Source: Ustilago trichophora (taxonomy: Eukaryota > Basidiomycota > Ustilaginomycetes > Ustilaginales > Ustilaginaceae). From it: a stretch of 64,000 nucleotides of DNA. This document shows, piece by piece, positions 1-10,684 of the stretch (position 1 is its first letter; every line of letters starts with the position of its first letter). Position numbers and translations under genes: made by a program. The notes beneath the pieces were generated by a model, which was not told the DNA's origin, did no database searches, and was given only the letters and a program-made list of their open reading frames with translations. The stretch lies in the NCBI GenBank assembly GCA_900323505.1, contig OOIN01000014.1, positions 558,001 through 622,000 of the forward strand. The letters are read 5' to 3'.

Positions 1-314
1 GACTTGAAGGGTATCGCGTTGAGAGGGTGGAGACACCGAATACGGTTGGATCGTGGACCAGATGGACTGCCTGTTCCAGGGCCTGAGCCTTTGTCTCCCA
101 TGCCAAACTTCGAGTCGTACACAGCACGAACATCAGAGCAGTGGTGTAAAAGCAACGCCGTAAAAGCTTCGAGACTCGAGCAGCCGGGATCATTCTCGAA
201 GATTTGGTGAACATTCGGCTTGACGGAAGACAGACTCGGCTTAATGAAGGGTAGATCGAGGTTGTTCTCAAGGTTATGGTTCAATAATCCTTTCACGAAT
301 AGGGGTCCGACTCC
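1..314 (-). CDS. Partial coding exon of an unrecognised gene, running off the left edge
   Basis: Read on the minus strand, bases 314 to 1 form one open frame of about 104 codons with no stop. The translation looks like real protein: mixed composition, short hydrophobic stretches such as FTALLLHHCSDVRAVYDSKF, then a Gly/Ser/Pro-rich stretch starting MGDKGSGPGTG. The frame closes upstream at a TAG (317-315) that could be the end of an intron (CTGCTAG), so this is probably an internal exon. The only in-frame ATG is at 101-99, which would leave just 33 codons in the window. It would be transcribed divergently from the UBR7-like gene. I do not recognise the family. A chance open frame remains possible, but the lack of stops and the balanced composition argue for coding. 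Confidence 0.5.
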
Positions 315-317
315 CTA

Positions 318-838
318 GCAGGCCCATACCAAAAAATGAAGGGTCGGAAAAATGAAGGGTGAACAAGACGGGTTGGCAAAGCGGGAAATTGTGGCTCGAG
401 CGGTGTGTTCACTCGGCTCCATTCAGGGTCCTGTTGTGCACAGACGGAGGCACGCGACCGTGTTCCGCGTTCTTTTTGGCGACCCTACATACAGTATACT
501 CTCACTTTGACAGCTCGAGGTGGTCTTCTTCTTCTTTCTTCGGACTTGCTCCTTAGAATGTACGGCCTTGACGAGTGCACGAAAGCGCTCGAATTTCATA
601 CCCGAGCCAATCAGCAGGGGTGAGACGAAAGGGAAGGCTGGCTGTCGTACGGCGCTCACAGCCAAATTAAGGCGCGTAAATTGCCTGTCGAACGACACGC
701 TACGAGCAAGCCCGCAAATTGTGCTGCGCAACTTGACTACAACCAACACTTCCGATCCCCCTACCGACCACCTCTTTCCCTTTGCCTACGTCAATACAAC
801 TCGGCTCATCGTTCCGAGTCGATCTCTCTCACGCCAAC
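318..838. other. Intergenic, divergent promoter region
   Basis: No gene seen. It lies between the leftward partial gene and the rightward UBR7-like gene, so it probably holds both promoters. It contains a short direct repeat (AAAAATGAAGGGT, near 332-360) and one TACAGTA motif at 490-496. The last 100 bases are pyrimidine-rich, as is usual for leaders in this window. Confidence 0.5.
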
Positions 839-2656
839 ATGGCCGAAGACAACAAGGCATCCTCGCTATCGTCGGAAGCGGCATCGGGCTCAGGCTCAGG
901 CTTGACCTCGCAGCCCTCAACATCGACACAACTTCCCGATCCTTCGCTGCCAGCACCCAATCTGGGCGAAGATGAGGTGGGCTTTACCGCAGCGGATCTC
1001 ATCGCTCAACAGTCCAAATTAGAGGCACAAGCCAACGAGGCGATCCCATTCCAATTCGACACTTGCACACACGAGAGAGGCTACATTCGACAGCCCGTCT
1101 ATGCCTGCAAGACTTGCGGCGGTGGAGGCGTCTGCGCCGGCTGCAGTGTATCCTGCCATGCCGAACACGAGCTGGTGGAACTGTTCAACAAGCGCAAGTT
1201 TCGATGCGATTGTGGCACTCCGAATCTCTATCGCCAGCGCGAGCCAAATCACGCAAGCCGCCGCACCCATCTGACCGAGCAGCTAGTCTATCCTGAGGGT
1301 GCCAAGCCTTGTAGCTTGCGCAAACCAGGCTTCGACCCGCAGAACGATGCCAACGCCTACAATCACAACTTTGACGGCGGCTTTTGCTACTGCGAGCGTG
1401 GCAAGACGTACGATCCGGAGAAAGAGGACGAGACCATGTTCCAGTGCATCGTCTGCGAAGAGTGGCTGCACGAGAGCTGTACGTCGCTGCGTCCAGTCTC
1501 AGCCCCATCTGCTGCGGCTGCCAATGAAGCGACGTCGGATCCTGAGCCGCCTCTGATCGATCACGACCTCTTTGATCTCATGATCTGCGATGCTTGTATC
1601 CGAAACCCAAAAAATAGCATCCTGCGACGATACGCTGGAGCAAAAGGCTGGATGGTGCTTGCACCCAGTCAGGACGTCGCGGACGTGAAGGAGTATGACA
1701 AGGTGGCCAAGATTCAAGTTCCAACCGAGGAGGAGCTGCGCGAGGCAGGTGGACCTTACCGCGATGGACGAAGCTGGCAGATCTTTGGACTGGCGATGGA
1801 GCCAGAGAGGGAGCTCACGCAGATAGAGGTGAGCGCTGCAGCTGATGGAGCCTTGCTATCCTCGGTTGCTGATCTGGCTCGGTCGTCAGTAGCAGCCGCG
1901 TCCGAAATGCTGTCAGAACCAGGGGCAGCCGCATCCGAAGGCGTAGCAAAGAGCGACGGAGCAAGCCAGTCAGAAGGTGCAGATTCGGCTGCTGGCCAGG
2001 TTCAAGATCCAACAAGTACAGAAAAGAGGGACGGAAAACGACGAGCTGAGGACGATGTACCTGATGGAGGCGCGAAAGACAGCGGAAGCAAACGAGCAAA
2101 AGTGGAAGACATGGAGTCTTCGGAACCTGCCGATGCTACTCCTCAATCAAGATTCAGCGCCTTCCCAGGCGGAGCTCAGCCTCAAGAAGGGAAAGGCTGC
2201 ACCCTTCCAGAAGGCCTAGCGATGGTATTGGCACTCCCCGAATCAAAGGTGGATGAATGGACGCCAGCCTTGAGCGAAGGAATCCATTCGCATCGATACG
2301 ATATTTTTCTCAGCGAAGATTTTCGCGAACGGATCTGTCGATGCTCAGCATGTCTGCCGCAATGGGCCCACCTTCCACACGTATTGGATGCCGAAGAGAC
2401 ATATGCCCCGCCATCGGACCCGCATGCCTCGGTCCGTGAAGACGATGCTGCCTCGATCACATCTTCGACCTACGACCTGGGCATGGCTGCGCTTCGAAGC
2501 ATGCCACGCGAAAAAATGATCAACTCGCTGCATGCCTACAGCAAGTTCCGCGACGCTCTGTGGGAGCACCTCAAGCCCTTTGCGGGCACAGGCAAGATGG
2601 TGCGCGAGGAAGATGTGCGGGCGTTCTTCCAGAAGAAACTCAACGCGGACCAGTGA
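839..2656 (+). CDS. UBR7-like protein: UBR-type zinc finger plus PHD-like finger, putative E3 ubiquitin ligase
   Basis: A 605-residue protein. The open frame extends upstream, but the first ATG is at 839 (context CCAACATGG), so that start is chosen. Residues about 74-126 form a UBR box: CTHERGYIRQPVYACKTC, then CAGCSVSCHAEHELVELF and FRCDCG, the Cys/His pattern that binds N-degrons in UBR proteins. Residues about 180-260 form a PHD-like finger (FCYCERG, MFQCIVCEEWLHESC, MICDAC). A further Cys pair (RCSACLPQW) sits near residue 500. This order is that of UBR7, a putative E3 ligase reported to act on histone H2B in animals; the fungal role is inferred. The middle (about 340-450) is Ala/Ser/Glu-rich with KRAEDD and KRAK basic patches that could be nuclear signals. 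A single uninterrupted exon. Confidence 0.85.
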   Translation: MAEDNKASSLSSEAASGSGSGLTSQPSTSTQLPDPSLPAPNLGEDEVGFTAADLIAQQSKLEAQANEAIPFQFDTCTHERGYIRQPVYACKTCGGGGVCAGCSVSCHAEHELVELFNKRKFRCDCGTPNLYRQREPNHASRRTHLTEQLVYPEGAKPCSLRKPGFDPQNDANAYNHNFDGGFCYCERGKTYDPEKEDETMFQCIVCEEWLHESCTSLRPVSAPSAAAANEATSDPEPPLIDHDLFDLMICDACIRNPKNSILRRYAGAKGWMVLAPSQDVADVKEYDKVAKIQVPTEEELREAGGPYRDGRSWQIFGLAMEPERELTQIEVSAAADGALLSSVADLARSSVAAASEMLSEPGAAASEGVAKSDGASQSEGADSAAGQVQDPTSTEKRDGKRRAEDDVPDGGAKDSGSKRAKVEDMESSEPADATPQSRFSAFPGGAQPQEGKGCTLPEGLAMVLALPESKVDEWTPALSEGIHSHRYDIFLSEDFRERICRCSACLPQWAHLPHVLDAEETYAPPSDPHASVREDDAASITSSTYDLGMAALRSMPREKMINSLHAYSKFRDALWEHLKPFAGTGKMVREEDVRAFFQKKLNADQ

Positions 2657-4978
2657 GCACCATTTGATTTCAATAGACTAGATAACATGAACTCGCATTG
2701 GGCCATAACAGAGAGAATGTTGCAAAGCGTCTGCATGGATGTAAAGGTGTTCGGGGCCCTGGAAGAAGAAGCAGGGCGATAGAAGTATTGCGGATGACCA
2801 GGTTCCGCGGTCAGGAGCTCTCACGGGTGACTTGTTATGCGAGCCCGTTCCGGAAAGTTGCTTCGGTGCCACTGACACTGTTTGAAACTTGCAAGCTTAC
2901 CTCGACGTGAGGCAGCCCCGTGAAGCTGACAGTGTGATTAGCTTGGCGAGCTTGTGGCAGAAAGGGTCTGTCGAGTAGTTTAGTTGGTGGCACTTGCCTT
3001 CCGCCAGCAAGTCAACACACACACACGCACGAATTCTTTATCGTAAGCTTGGACCCTGTCCCTGATCGCATTTCGGCGGCTTCTCGTTCGTTAGTAGCAT
3101 TCACTGTCCCAATCATATAGACGACGCAGTAGCTACTGCTCACATAGAACAGGGCTTCGTACGAGGAGCATTGTGGTGTCAGAGTCCAAGCCAAGTAGCC
3201 CGTGCATGAAAGGGTTGAGCTCCGCGGATATCCCGAGTCCACGGAATGGAGTTGCAACCCCGACCTCAAAGCCTTGTCAACGCTCGGTTGAGCTGTGGGG
3301 GTCTCTTCACTGTTATGGAGCATGTACAGTACTTGTGCCCTCATTCAATCCGAAGAGATTGACCATTTTGACATGACATGCCCTCTGAATGCTCTTGACC
3401 ATCCATTCATCATGTAAGAGAATGCTTTGCCATGTGTGTGTATGTGTGTTTGGAATCGCCAGAAAGTCAAGCGTGATTCTGAGAAGACGGTTCATGCACG
3501 TCGGTCGGGCCGATTTTCTTTGCATCTGTGTTTCTGCAGGCTGAGTTTGGTTCAAAAAAAAAAAAATCTCCAAAATTGCTCCGTTGACTGACAGTCTGAC
3601 TTGATCCAAATGTGTGAGGACGTAATCGCTGAAATACAAAGTTTAACCCCTGAATACAAGGGGTGAGGCTCCCGTCAGTTGGATTCAAGTCAATTTGGGT
3701 CTGTTCAAAAAATAGAAAATTTCAAGCACCGCCCCACCTTGCTCGGACTCGAATCGCTTCCGTGTTTGAGTGCCTTGGCAGATGTCGCCGTTGCAAGTGT
3801 CGACTGATTGTATTTTGGAATCGAGCGCATGTTTTGTGTGCACTGTACATACTGTATCTCTCTCGCTCCCGCCGTGCCACGGAGAAATGATTTTGAATAA
3901 AAAAATAAACCTCGCTTGGTCAAAGTGTGTCACAAAGAGAGAGAGGCACATGTGTACCATCATGGCCTTGTTTGGATGTGGGCTAGACGTGCTTGTGTGT
4001 TTGAGTGGTTGCCTGACAAATTGTTGCCGGATCGCAAAATCCGAGATGGGCCAATTCTGTGTGCTGCCAGGAGTTAGCCTCCGGGCGTCACTCTCTCTCT
4101 CCCTTTCTCTCTCCATTCGATTCAAGTTGACATTTCTCGCCTCGTATCGCATCTGAACCATTGACAGAGAGGATTCAGAAGAACAAAACCCACCGAAAAT
4201 GTGATGAGAGAGTGATGAAAGAGATGAGAAAGTCTGCTCTGGCGTATCGTCGTCGTCTGGTCTCACGGAACTAGCTGTTTTCTGGCCAAGCCGCGGTGGT
4301 CAAATATGTGGCGCACCGCGCTGAGCTACAGAGCCTGGGTTTTAAAGCGTCGGTCCACACGTTCCTTTGAACAGACAGACACAGACAGCCTTCTTCGTCT
4401 GCTGACTCTGTCAAACAGTCTCGGATACGATCCAAAGACCCTCCCTCTGCCACCACCATCATTATCATCTACGCCATCCGCGTATTCCCTTTACTGCACA
4501 ATCTTCTTTGCCCATCCGACAATCTCACTCGACATTCTCGTCGTGTGCTTGGGCACAACCATTCCCCGTTCCCGCCGGCGATAGAGTAGTCTCCTCTCTC
4601 TCTCTCTCTCGCCCGCTTGACCAACCACCACCACCTCCTCCTCCTCCTCCTCCAAGGCAGGCCCTCTTCTGGTCTCGACAACCTCGATCACTTATCCGCC
4701 TCGCCCAATTCCTTTCCGGAAAAATAGTCCTTGACTTTAAGAACTGGGTCCGATACGTACCGGTGGCACGCGGACTTCATCCACAAAGGCACGGTTGTTT
4801 GGCAGCATTTCATTTCAACCTTGTTGTTGTGCATCCCGACTCGCATCATTGTCGAGTGTCACGCAGATCCCTACCTCCAAGGGGCTGAAAGGCTTCCCGA
4901 GCACCCCACCTAAGGTGGTCGTCCGCCAAAAGCCTCACTACAACACGCGAGCCCCCGTCGCGACTTGCGCTGCCCACC
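2657..4978. other. Intergenic, flippase promoter and long leader
   Basis: About 2.3 kb with no convincing gene. It holds an A13 run (3554-3566), a CT-rich stretch near 4088-4115, (CT)n at about 4592-4611, (CTC)n near 4634-4653, and TACAGTA/TACTGTA motifs at 3325-3331 and 3850-3856. A diverged direct repeat pair occurs around 3545-3590 and 3690-3745. The last 500 bases are pyrimidine-rich and probably the flippase 5' leader. Confidence 0.5.
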
Positions 4979-7900
4979 ATGTTTGGCAAAGGCGCTTCCA
5001 AAAAGGGCCAGTCGCTCGCTGGCTCCTCCAAGAAGCAAAGCAAGTTCAAGTCCCTGCGTACCAAGTTTTCCAATTTTAGTCTCGATCCCGATACCGTCTT
5101 CAAAAAGGAGAGACCACCACCCGCCCCTCGCTCAGTCTATCTCAATGAGCCATTACCAGAAGAGGCCTTTGACGCCAAGGGCAAACCCCAATACCCTTTT
5201 GTCTTTGCCAGCAACCAAGTCTTGACCGCCAAATATACCATCTACAACTTTGTCTTCAAAAACTTGCTCGAACAGTTCCGCCGTGTTGCCAACCTCTTCT
5301 TCTTGCTTATCGTCATTCTCCAATTCTTCCCGCAATTCACCACCATCAACCCAGGTGTATCCATGCTTCCCCTTCTCGCCGTCCTTGCCATTACCATGGC
5401 CAAGGACGGCTACGAAGACATCAAGCGTCATCAGTCGGATCGACACATCAACCGTCTCAAGATCAAGACGCTCACCGGCGGCGGATGGCATAACCCTAAC
5501 GTGATGGAGCCCAAGAGCAGAAGCGTTTCGGCCCTGTTTGCATCCATCAAGAACAGGTTTGGCGGCAAAAAGAAGCAGTCCTCCAAGTTGCAAAGAGAAA
5601 TGGCGGCAAAGGCTGAAGCAGCTGCTGAGGAAGGTCACGCACAAACATCCGCCTCGGCCATCTCTCCTCCCGCCGACGCACCCGGCGGTGGCGCAACCAA
5701 TGCCGTTCACGGTCAAGTTCCCGTCCCTGGTGAAGCTAACATGCCCGTTCGACCTTCGCATCAGCTCGCCCGACGCACCACTACCCGTCACAGCCAGTTC
5801 GAGTCAGAGTACGAGCAGCTCGACGACGGTCGCATCATGCACGAAGGACGCATCCTCAACGCGGAAGAAGAGCGCGAGTTCTTCTCAAAGAAGGCACCAC
5901 GATGGAAACCAAAGATCTGGGAGGACCTGGCAGTCGGTGATTTCGTCTATCTCACCAACAACGAGTCGATCCCAGCCGATATCATCATTTGCGCCACCAG
6001 CGAGGAGGAGGACACTTGCTTCATCGAGACAAAGAATCTCGACGGTGAGACCAATCTCAAGGCCCGCCATGCCGTTCCCGAGCTCACCTCTCTTCGCACG
6101 CCCGAGGACTGTGCTCGTGCTTCGCTCCGCATCGACGCCGAACCACAGGACACCAACATGTACCGTCTCAACGCCAGTGTCGTGCTCAACGACCGATTCG
6201 ACAAGGACGGCAAGCCGCTCCAATGCCCCGTCACGCTCAACCAGATCCTTCTCCGTGGATGCAATGTCCGCAATACCAAATGGGTCATCGGCATTGTCGT
6301 CATGACAGGTTGGGACACCAAGATCATTGCCAACTCGGGCGTCACCCCCTCCAAGCGTTCCATGGTCGAAAAGCAGATGAACCCAATGGTCTACTTCAAC
6401 TTGGTTGTGCTCGCTTGCGTTTCGGTTGCATGTGCCATTGCTGACTCGTTGCTCGAGCAGTACTACTTTGACCGTAACGCATACTGGGAGTATGGAGCCA
6501 TCTATAGCGATGACAACCCGCAGATCAACGGTCTCGTCGCCTTTGCCAACTCGCTCATCACGTTTCAGAACATTGTGCCCATCTCGCTCTACATCTCGTT
6601 CGAGTTTGTCCGTCTCGCCCAGGCCTACTTCATCTACGACGACTATGACATCTGGTACGAGAAGACCAATCGCCGCACCACCGCCAAGTCGTGGAACCTT
6701 TCGGACGATCTGGGACAGATCGAGTACATCTTCAGTGACAAGACCGGTACTTTGACGCAGAACGTCATGATCTTCCGCGAGTGCGCCGTTTCTGGCATCA
6801 TCTATCACGGCGAGGCAAACTCGCCTCACATTGGCGCTTCAGACACCACGGCCACAGACGTACCCACTGCAACTTCAGAAAAGGATGACGCCTCCACCAA
6901 CGAGGGCTCTGCCAGGCTCGCTTCCGGATCCGACCAAGCACACAGCTCCAAGGTGCAGGTCAAGCCTCTCAACCCTGATATCCCACCTTTCCGCGACCAA
7001 AAACTGCACGAGGCTTTGAGGGAGGACTCGGAGCACAGCAGGCAGCTGGGCAACTTCTTCCGCTGTCTTGCGCTTTGCCACACTGTCCTCGTTGAAGAAC
7101 TCGAGGCCGGCTGCATCGAATATCAGGCACAGAGTCCCGATGAGCAGGCGCTCGTTCAGGCTGCAGCCGATGCCGGCTTCATCTTCCTCGGCAAGGAACG
7201 TCAGACGCTCCGAATCTTGACGCCCAACTCCAAAGAGCCCGAGGTCTACGAGCTGCTCGTCGTCAACGAATTCTCTTCGGCACGTAAGAGAATGAGTGTC
7301 ATTGTTCGCCGGGAGTCCGACGATCAGCTGCTCATGCTGGCCAAGGGTGCCGACAGCATCATGTTTGAGCGCGCTCGCGCTGGTCAGGAAGATATCAAGG
7401 CAGACACAGACGCTGCTCTCGAGGAATTCGCTAACAAGGGTCTCCGAACGCTCTGTCTAGGTGGAAAGGAGCTCAGTTCTGAGTTTTATGAGGACTGGAG
7501 GCACCGTTTCCACGAGGCTTCCGTTTCGATTCAGGGCCGTGAAGAGAAGATGGAAGAGCTTGCAAGCGAGCTCGAGAGGGACTTCGACCTGTATGGTGCT
7601 ACCGCTATCGAGGATAAGCTGCAGGATGGTGTGCCCGAGACCATCGCCGACCTTAAGCGTGCCGGCATCAACGTCTGGGTTGCGACGGGTGACAAGCTCG
7701 AGACCGCCATTGCTATCGGTTACTCCACCATGTTGCTGACCGAGGACATGAACCTCGTCGTCGTGCGCGGAGGCGAGTACGGACAGCCCAACTCGGCATA
7801 CGACCAGCTGCGAAAGGCGGTGATTCGCTTCTTCGGTGGACCCGCTGTTCTTAGGGAGATGGAACACCAGCCCCCAGGCGAAGAGTCCGAGAGTCGACGC

Positions 7901-9520
7901 TCTTCCTTCATGTCGCGCAGACCCTCGTATCACAGGAATCGTCGCAGCAGTGTCAGTCAGGTCTCGCTCGTCGGCGAGGACAACGGACAACGAACCGGAG
8001 GTTTTGCTCTCGTCATTGATGGAACTGCTCTCGGACACGCTCTCAGCGAGGACTTCAGCAAGGATCTGCTCCTTCGCATCTCGACGCAGTGCAAGGCCGT
8101 CATTTGCTGCCGTGTCTCCCCTCTGCAGAAAGCCCTCATCGTCAAACTTATCAAGGATGGTCTCGGCGTCATGACGCTGGCCATTGGTGATGGTGCCAAC
8201 GACGTCAGCATGATTCAAGCCGCACATGTTGGTGTTGGTATCGCTGGTGAAGAGGGTCTGCAAGCCGTCAACTCGTCCGACTACGCCATTGCTCAATTCC
8301 GCTTCCTCAAGCGTCTTGTGCTCGTCCATGGCCACTGGTCGTACTATCGAAACTCGGTTATGATCACCAACTTCTTCTACAAGCAGTTCATTCAGGTCGG
8401 CACGCTCTTCTGGTTCCAGATCTACTGTGCCTGGTCGACCACACAGGCGATCGACTACGTTTACATCCTGCTTTGGAATGCTGTTTGGACCGTAGCCGCC
8501 GTCATCTTCCTCGGTATCTTTGACCGCAACATCAACGACAAGGTGCTCATGCAGGTGCCTGAACTCTACCACCAGTCGCGCAAGCGTGCCTACTTTGGTC
8601 TCAAGCCCTTTATCATCTACTTCATCGACGGTATCTACCAGTCAGTGGTGCTGTTCTTCTTCTGGGCTTACACGTACCAAACCACTACGGTGCGCGACGA
8701 CGGATACGACACTGGCCTATTCGAGTGGTCGACGGGCATGGCGATTGCATCGGTTTTAGTGGCCAATCTATTTGTTGGATTCAACGCACGTGCCTGGACG
8801 TGGTGGATCTTTGTTGGTGTGTGGGCTGGAACGGTCGTCATGTTTGCCTTTGCGCCGATTTACGCGGCTTTCACGCAAACCTACTCGTATGGCAACAACC
8901 ACTACCTGTACCAATCGATCCAGTTCTGGGTGCTCGGCTTGCTCACTTGCTTCCTGGCGCTTTTGCCACGCATCTTGGCCAAGTGCTTCCGCCAGTCTTA
9001 CTATCCGACCGATGTTGACATCTTGCGATATGTGGACAAGAAGGACAACGACCACGACTTTACACGCGATCCAGCCATGCCGCACATGCATGCCGATGGC
9101 GGCGTTTACTCGGATATGAACGCAAGTCGACCCAGCATGACCCACCACACTTTTGCGCCGCTGGTCCGTGCAGCCACTTCCACCTCACGCTTCGATGTGG
9201 CTGAAGAGGCTACAGCCCCCGGCGGCGTACAGATGCACGAGCTCCGCCAGACGGCTTCCCGTGCCAGCAGCACCCACTACGACATGCTCACCGGCGAAGC
9301 TCGACCCAACCGCGGTTACACATTCTCCTCCGATGAGCCAAGAGCAGCTTCGGGTGAGCTACACAAGAGGAAGAGCGTCAAGGACCGCTTGGTGCCCGAT
9401 CTGTTCAAGAAGAGCTTGCGCAAGAAGGACCAGCGCAAGCGTCTGACCATGATTAACCAGGAAGAGGACGATGCGGCTGAGGAGCATGGCCACAATACGA
9501 ACAATCCACCTTCTTCTTGA
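4979..9520 (+). CDS. P4-type ATPase, phospholipid flippase of the Dnf1/Dnf2 class
   Basis: A 1513-residue protein starting at ATG 4979 in a strong context (CCCACCATG). It should move phospholipids from the outer to the cytosolic leaflet of the plasma membrane and endosomes, normally with a Cdc50/Lem3-type partner. It shows the P4 N-terminal start (TIYNFVFKNLLEQFRRVANL), actuator motif NLDGETNLKARHA (about residue 354), phosphorylation motif DKTGTLTQN with the catalytic Asp at residue 587, and hinge motif GDGANDVSMIQAAHVGVGI (about 1069), then a C-terminal membrane domain (about 1100-1330). EDIKRHQSDRHIN and a long Ser/Ala-rich insertion before the actuator (about 190-275) fit Dnf1/2 better than Drs2 or Neo1. 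The tail is charged and Ser-rich, with many possible kinase sites. One exon. Confidence 0.93.
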   Translation: MFGKGASKKGQSLAGSSKKQSKFKSLRTKFSNFSLDPDTVFKKERPPPAPRSVYLNEPLPEEAFDAKGKPQYPFVFASNQVLTAKYTIYNFVFKNLLEQFRRVANLFFLLIVILQFFPQFTTINPGVSMLPLLAVLAITMAKDGYEDIKRHQSDRHINRLKIKTLTGGGWHNPNVMEPKSRSVSALFASIKNRFGGKKKQSSKLQREMAAKAEAAAEEGHAQTSASAISPPADAPGGGATNAVHGQVPVPGEANMPVRPSHQLARRTTTRHSQFESEYEQLDDGRIMHEGRILNAEEEREFFSKKAPRWKPKIWEDLAVGDFVYLTNNESIPADIIICATSEEEDTCFIETKNLDGETNLKARHAVPELTSLRTPEDCARASLRIDAEPQDTNMYRLNASVVLNDRFDKDGKPLQCPVTLNQILLRGCNVRNTKWVIGIVVMTGWDTKIIANSGVTPSKRSMVEKQMNPMVYFNLVVLACVSVACAIADSLLEQYYFDRNAYWEYGAIYSDDNPQINGLVAFANSLITFQNIVPISLYISFEFVRLAQAYFIYDDYDIWYEKTNRRTTAKSWNLSDDLGQIEYIFSDKTGTLTQNVMIFRECAVSGIIYHGEANSPHIGASDTTATDVPTATSEKDDASTNEGSARLASGSDQAHSSKVQVKPLNPDIPPFRDQKLHEALREDSEHSRQLGNFFRCLALCHTVLVEELEAGCIEYQAQSPDEQALVQAAADAGFIFLGKERQTLRILTPNSKEPEVYELLVVNEFSSARKRMSVIVRRESDDQLLMLAKGADSIMFERARAGQEDIKADTDAALEEFANKGLRTLCLGGKELSSEFYEDWRHRFHEASVSIQGREEKMEELASELERDFDLYGATAIEDKLQDGVPETIADLKRAGINVWVATGDKLETAIAIGYSTMLLTEDMNLVVVRGGEYGQPNSAYDQLRKAVIRFFGGPAVLREMEHQPPGEESESRRSSFMSRRPSYHRNRRSSVSQVSLVGEDNGQRTGGFALVIDGTALGHALSEDFSKDLLLRISTQCKAVICCRVSPLQKALIVKLIKDGLGVMTLAIGDGANDVSMIQAAHVGVGIAGEEGLQAVNSSDYAIAQFRFLKRLVLVHGHWSYYRNSVMITNFFYKQFIQVGTLFWFQIYCAWSTTQAIDYVYILLWNAVWTVAAVIFLGIFDRNINDKVLMQVPELYHQSRKRAYFGLKPFIIYFIDGIYQSVVLFFFWAYTYQTTTVRDDGYDTGLFEWSTGMAIASVLVANLFVGFNARAWTWWIFVGVWAGTVVMFAFAPIYAAFTQTYSYGNNHYLYQSIQFWVLGLLTCFLALLPRILAKCFRQSYYPTDVDILRYVDKKDNDHDFTRDPAMPHMHADGGVYSDMNASRPSMTHHTFAPLVRAATSTSRFDVAEEATAPGGVQMHELRQTASRASSTHYDMLTGEARPNRGYTFSSDEPRAASGELHKRKSVKDRLVPDLFKKSLRKKDQRKRLTMINQEEDDAAEEHGHNTNNPPSS

Positions 9521-10100
9521 TGTGCCCGCTTTAGAAAGAAAAAAGGTCTGCAAGTCGATCACAGTTTCAAGTATGGACCTGCCTTTTTTATGGTACAGTA
9601 TTAGTACAACACCTTTCGTTACATGTACTCTTCCCTTTCGATTTCTCTTGTGCTTTTTAATCGGATTTGCATTTAAAGATACAGCAGGCTGTTTGGATGT
9701 GTGCGGGGATCCACTGTGCTGTAGGAAAAGTCGTGAGAATCGCATGTGGGGCTTGTCAACAGACCCGCAGTCGAGGCGAGTGGCGATTAGTGTGCTGTGA
9801 GAAGGTGATAAAGCGGGTTATGCGGGTCAGTGCGGAAGGACCCGCCTCACTTGACCCAAATTATCGAGGGCTTCATCGAACATCTTGATGGTGCATGGTT
9901 GAGGGGTTGACTCTGACATCTGATGTCGTTGGCAATGTTGAAATGGTCGTTCCTGAGGAAGCTGCGGTTGTCGAGGCAATGCTACTTGGCTGTAACCCGT
10001 TCCTAGAGTAGAGTGCGTTGTTGGTGGCGTGGACAAGCGGCCGGCTGTCCCCACCGGAAAAGATCCACTTTTCGTGTGACATTTTTTCCCCTTTTCTTAC

Positions 10101-10137
<37 letters not shown>

Positions 10138-10395
10138 GCGGTGGGAAAAGGGGACCCCATCTCATGTGGCTTCTGCAACCTTTTGCTGGACACCAGTGCG
10201 CCCTTGGTCGTGTTCCCAATCTCTATGCAGCATGTGGGGGTAAACTACCGACGACGACAGGGAACGAGCTCGTGCATCGCTGTGAAGTACAAGGTGAAAC
10301 AAGACAAGGGTCAAGTTATGAGATGGTTGTGGTGATATGGGATCACATTGTTGTTGGAAATGCGACAAGTTACCCACCCACCGTGGTGAGTTGTC

Positions 10396-10426
<31 letters not shown>

Positions 10427-10684
10427 TTTCTTGGCGGTGCAACCCATGGTCCCATCTTTGTGTGTGTGTGTGCGAGGGGGGTGTACTACTGAGGCGGTGC
10501 AAAGGGGGAGTTGTGGGAACAAAGCGAAGGGGGATGAGATACATAAAGTTACAGATTTGGTCGGTGCGATTTCCCCCCTCCCTTTCTCAAAAGCTAGTTC
10601 CGCCTTTTAGCTCGCCGCACGTTTCCGCGTCTCCTCTTCCAATTTGCTTTCCTTTCTTTGCCTACTTGATCATCTTTTGACAAG
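9521..10684. other. Intergenic with T35 and C30 homopolymers
   Basis: No gene seen. It contains a TACAGTA motif (9594-9600), a run of 35 T (10102-10136) and a run of 30 C (10397-10426). The last 100 bases are pyrimidine-rich and lead into the secreted-protein gene. Confidence 0.5.

Noticed and set aside
3685..4266. 193-residue minus-strand open frame upstream of the flippase
   Set aside because: Built on simple repeats (runs of Arg-Glu from a CT tract); no protein features.
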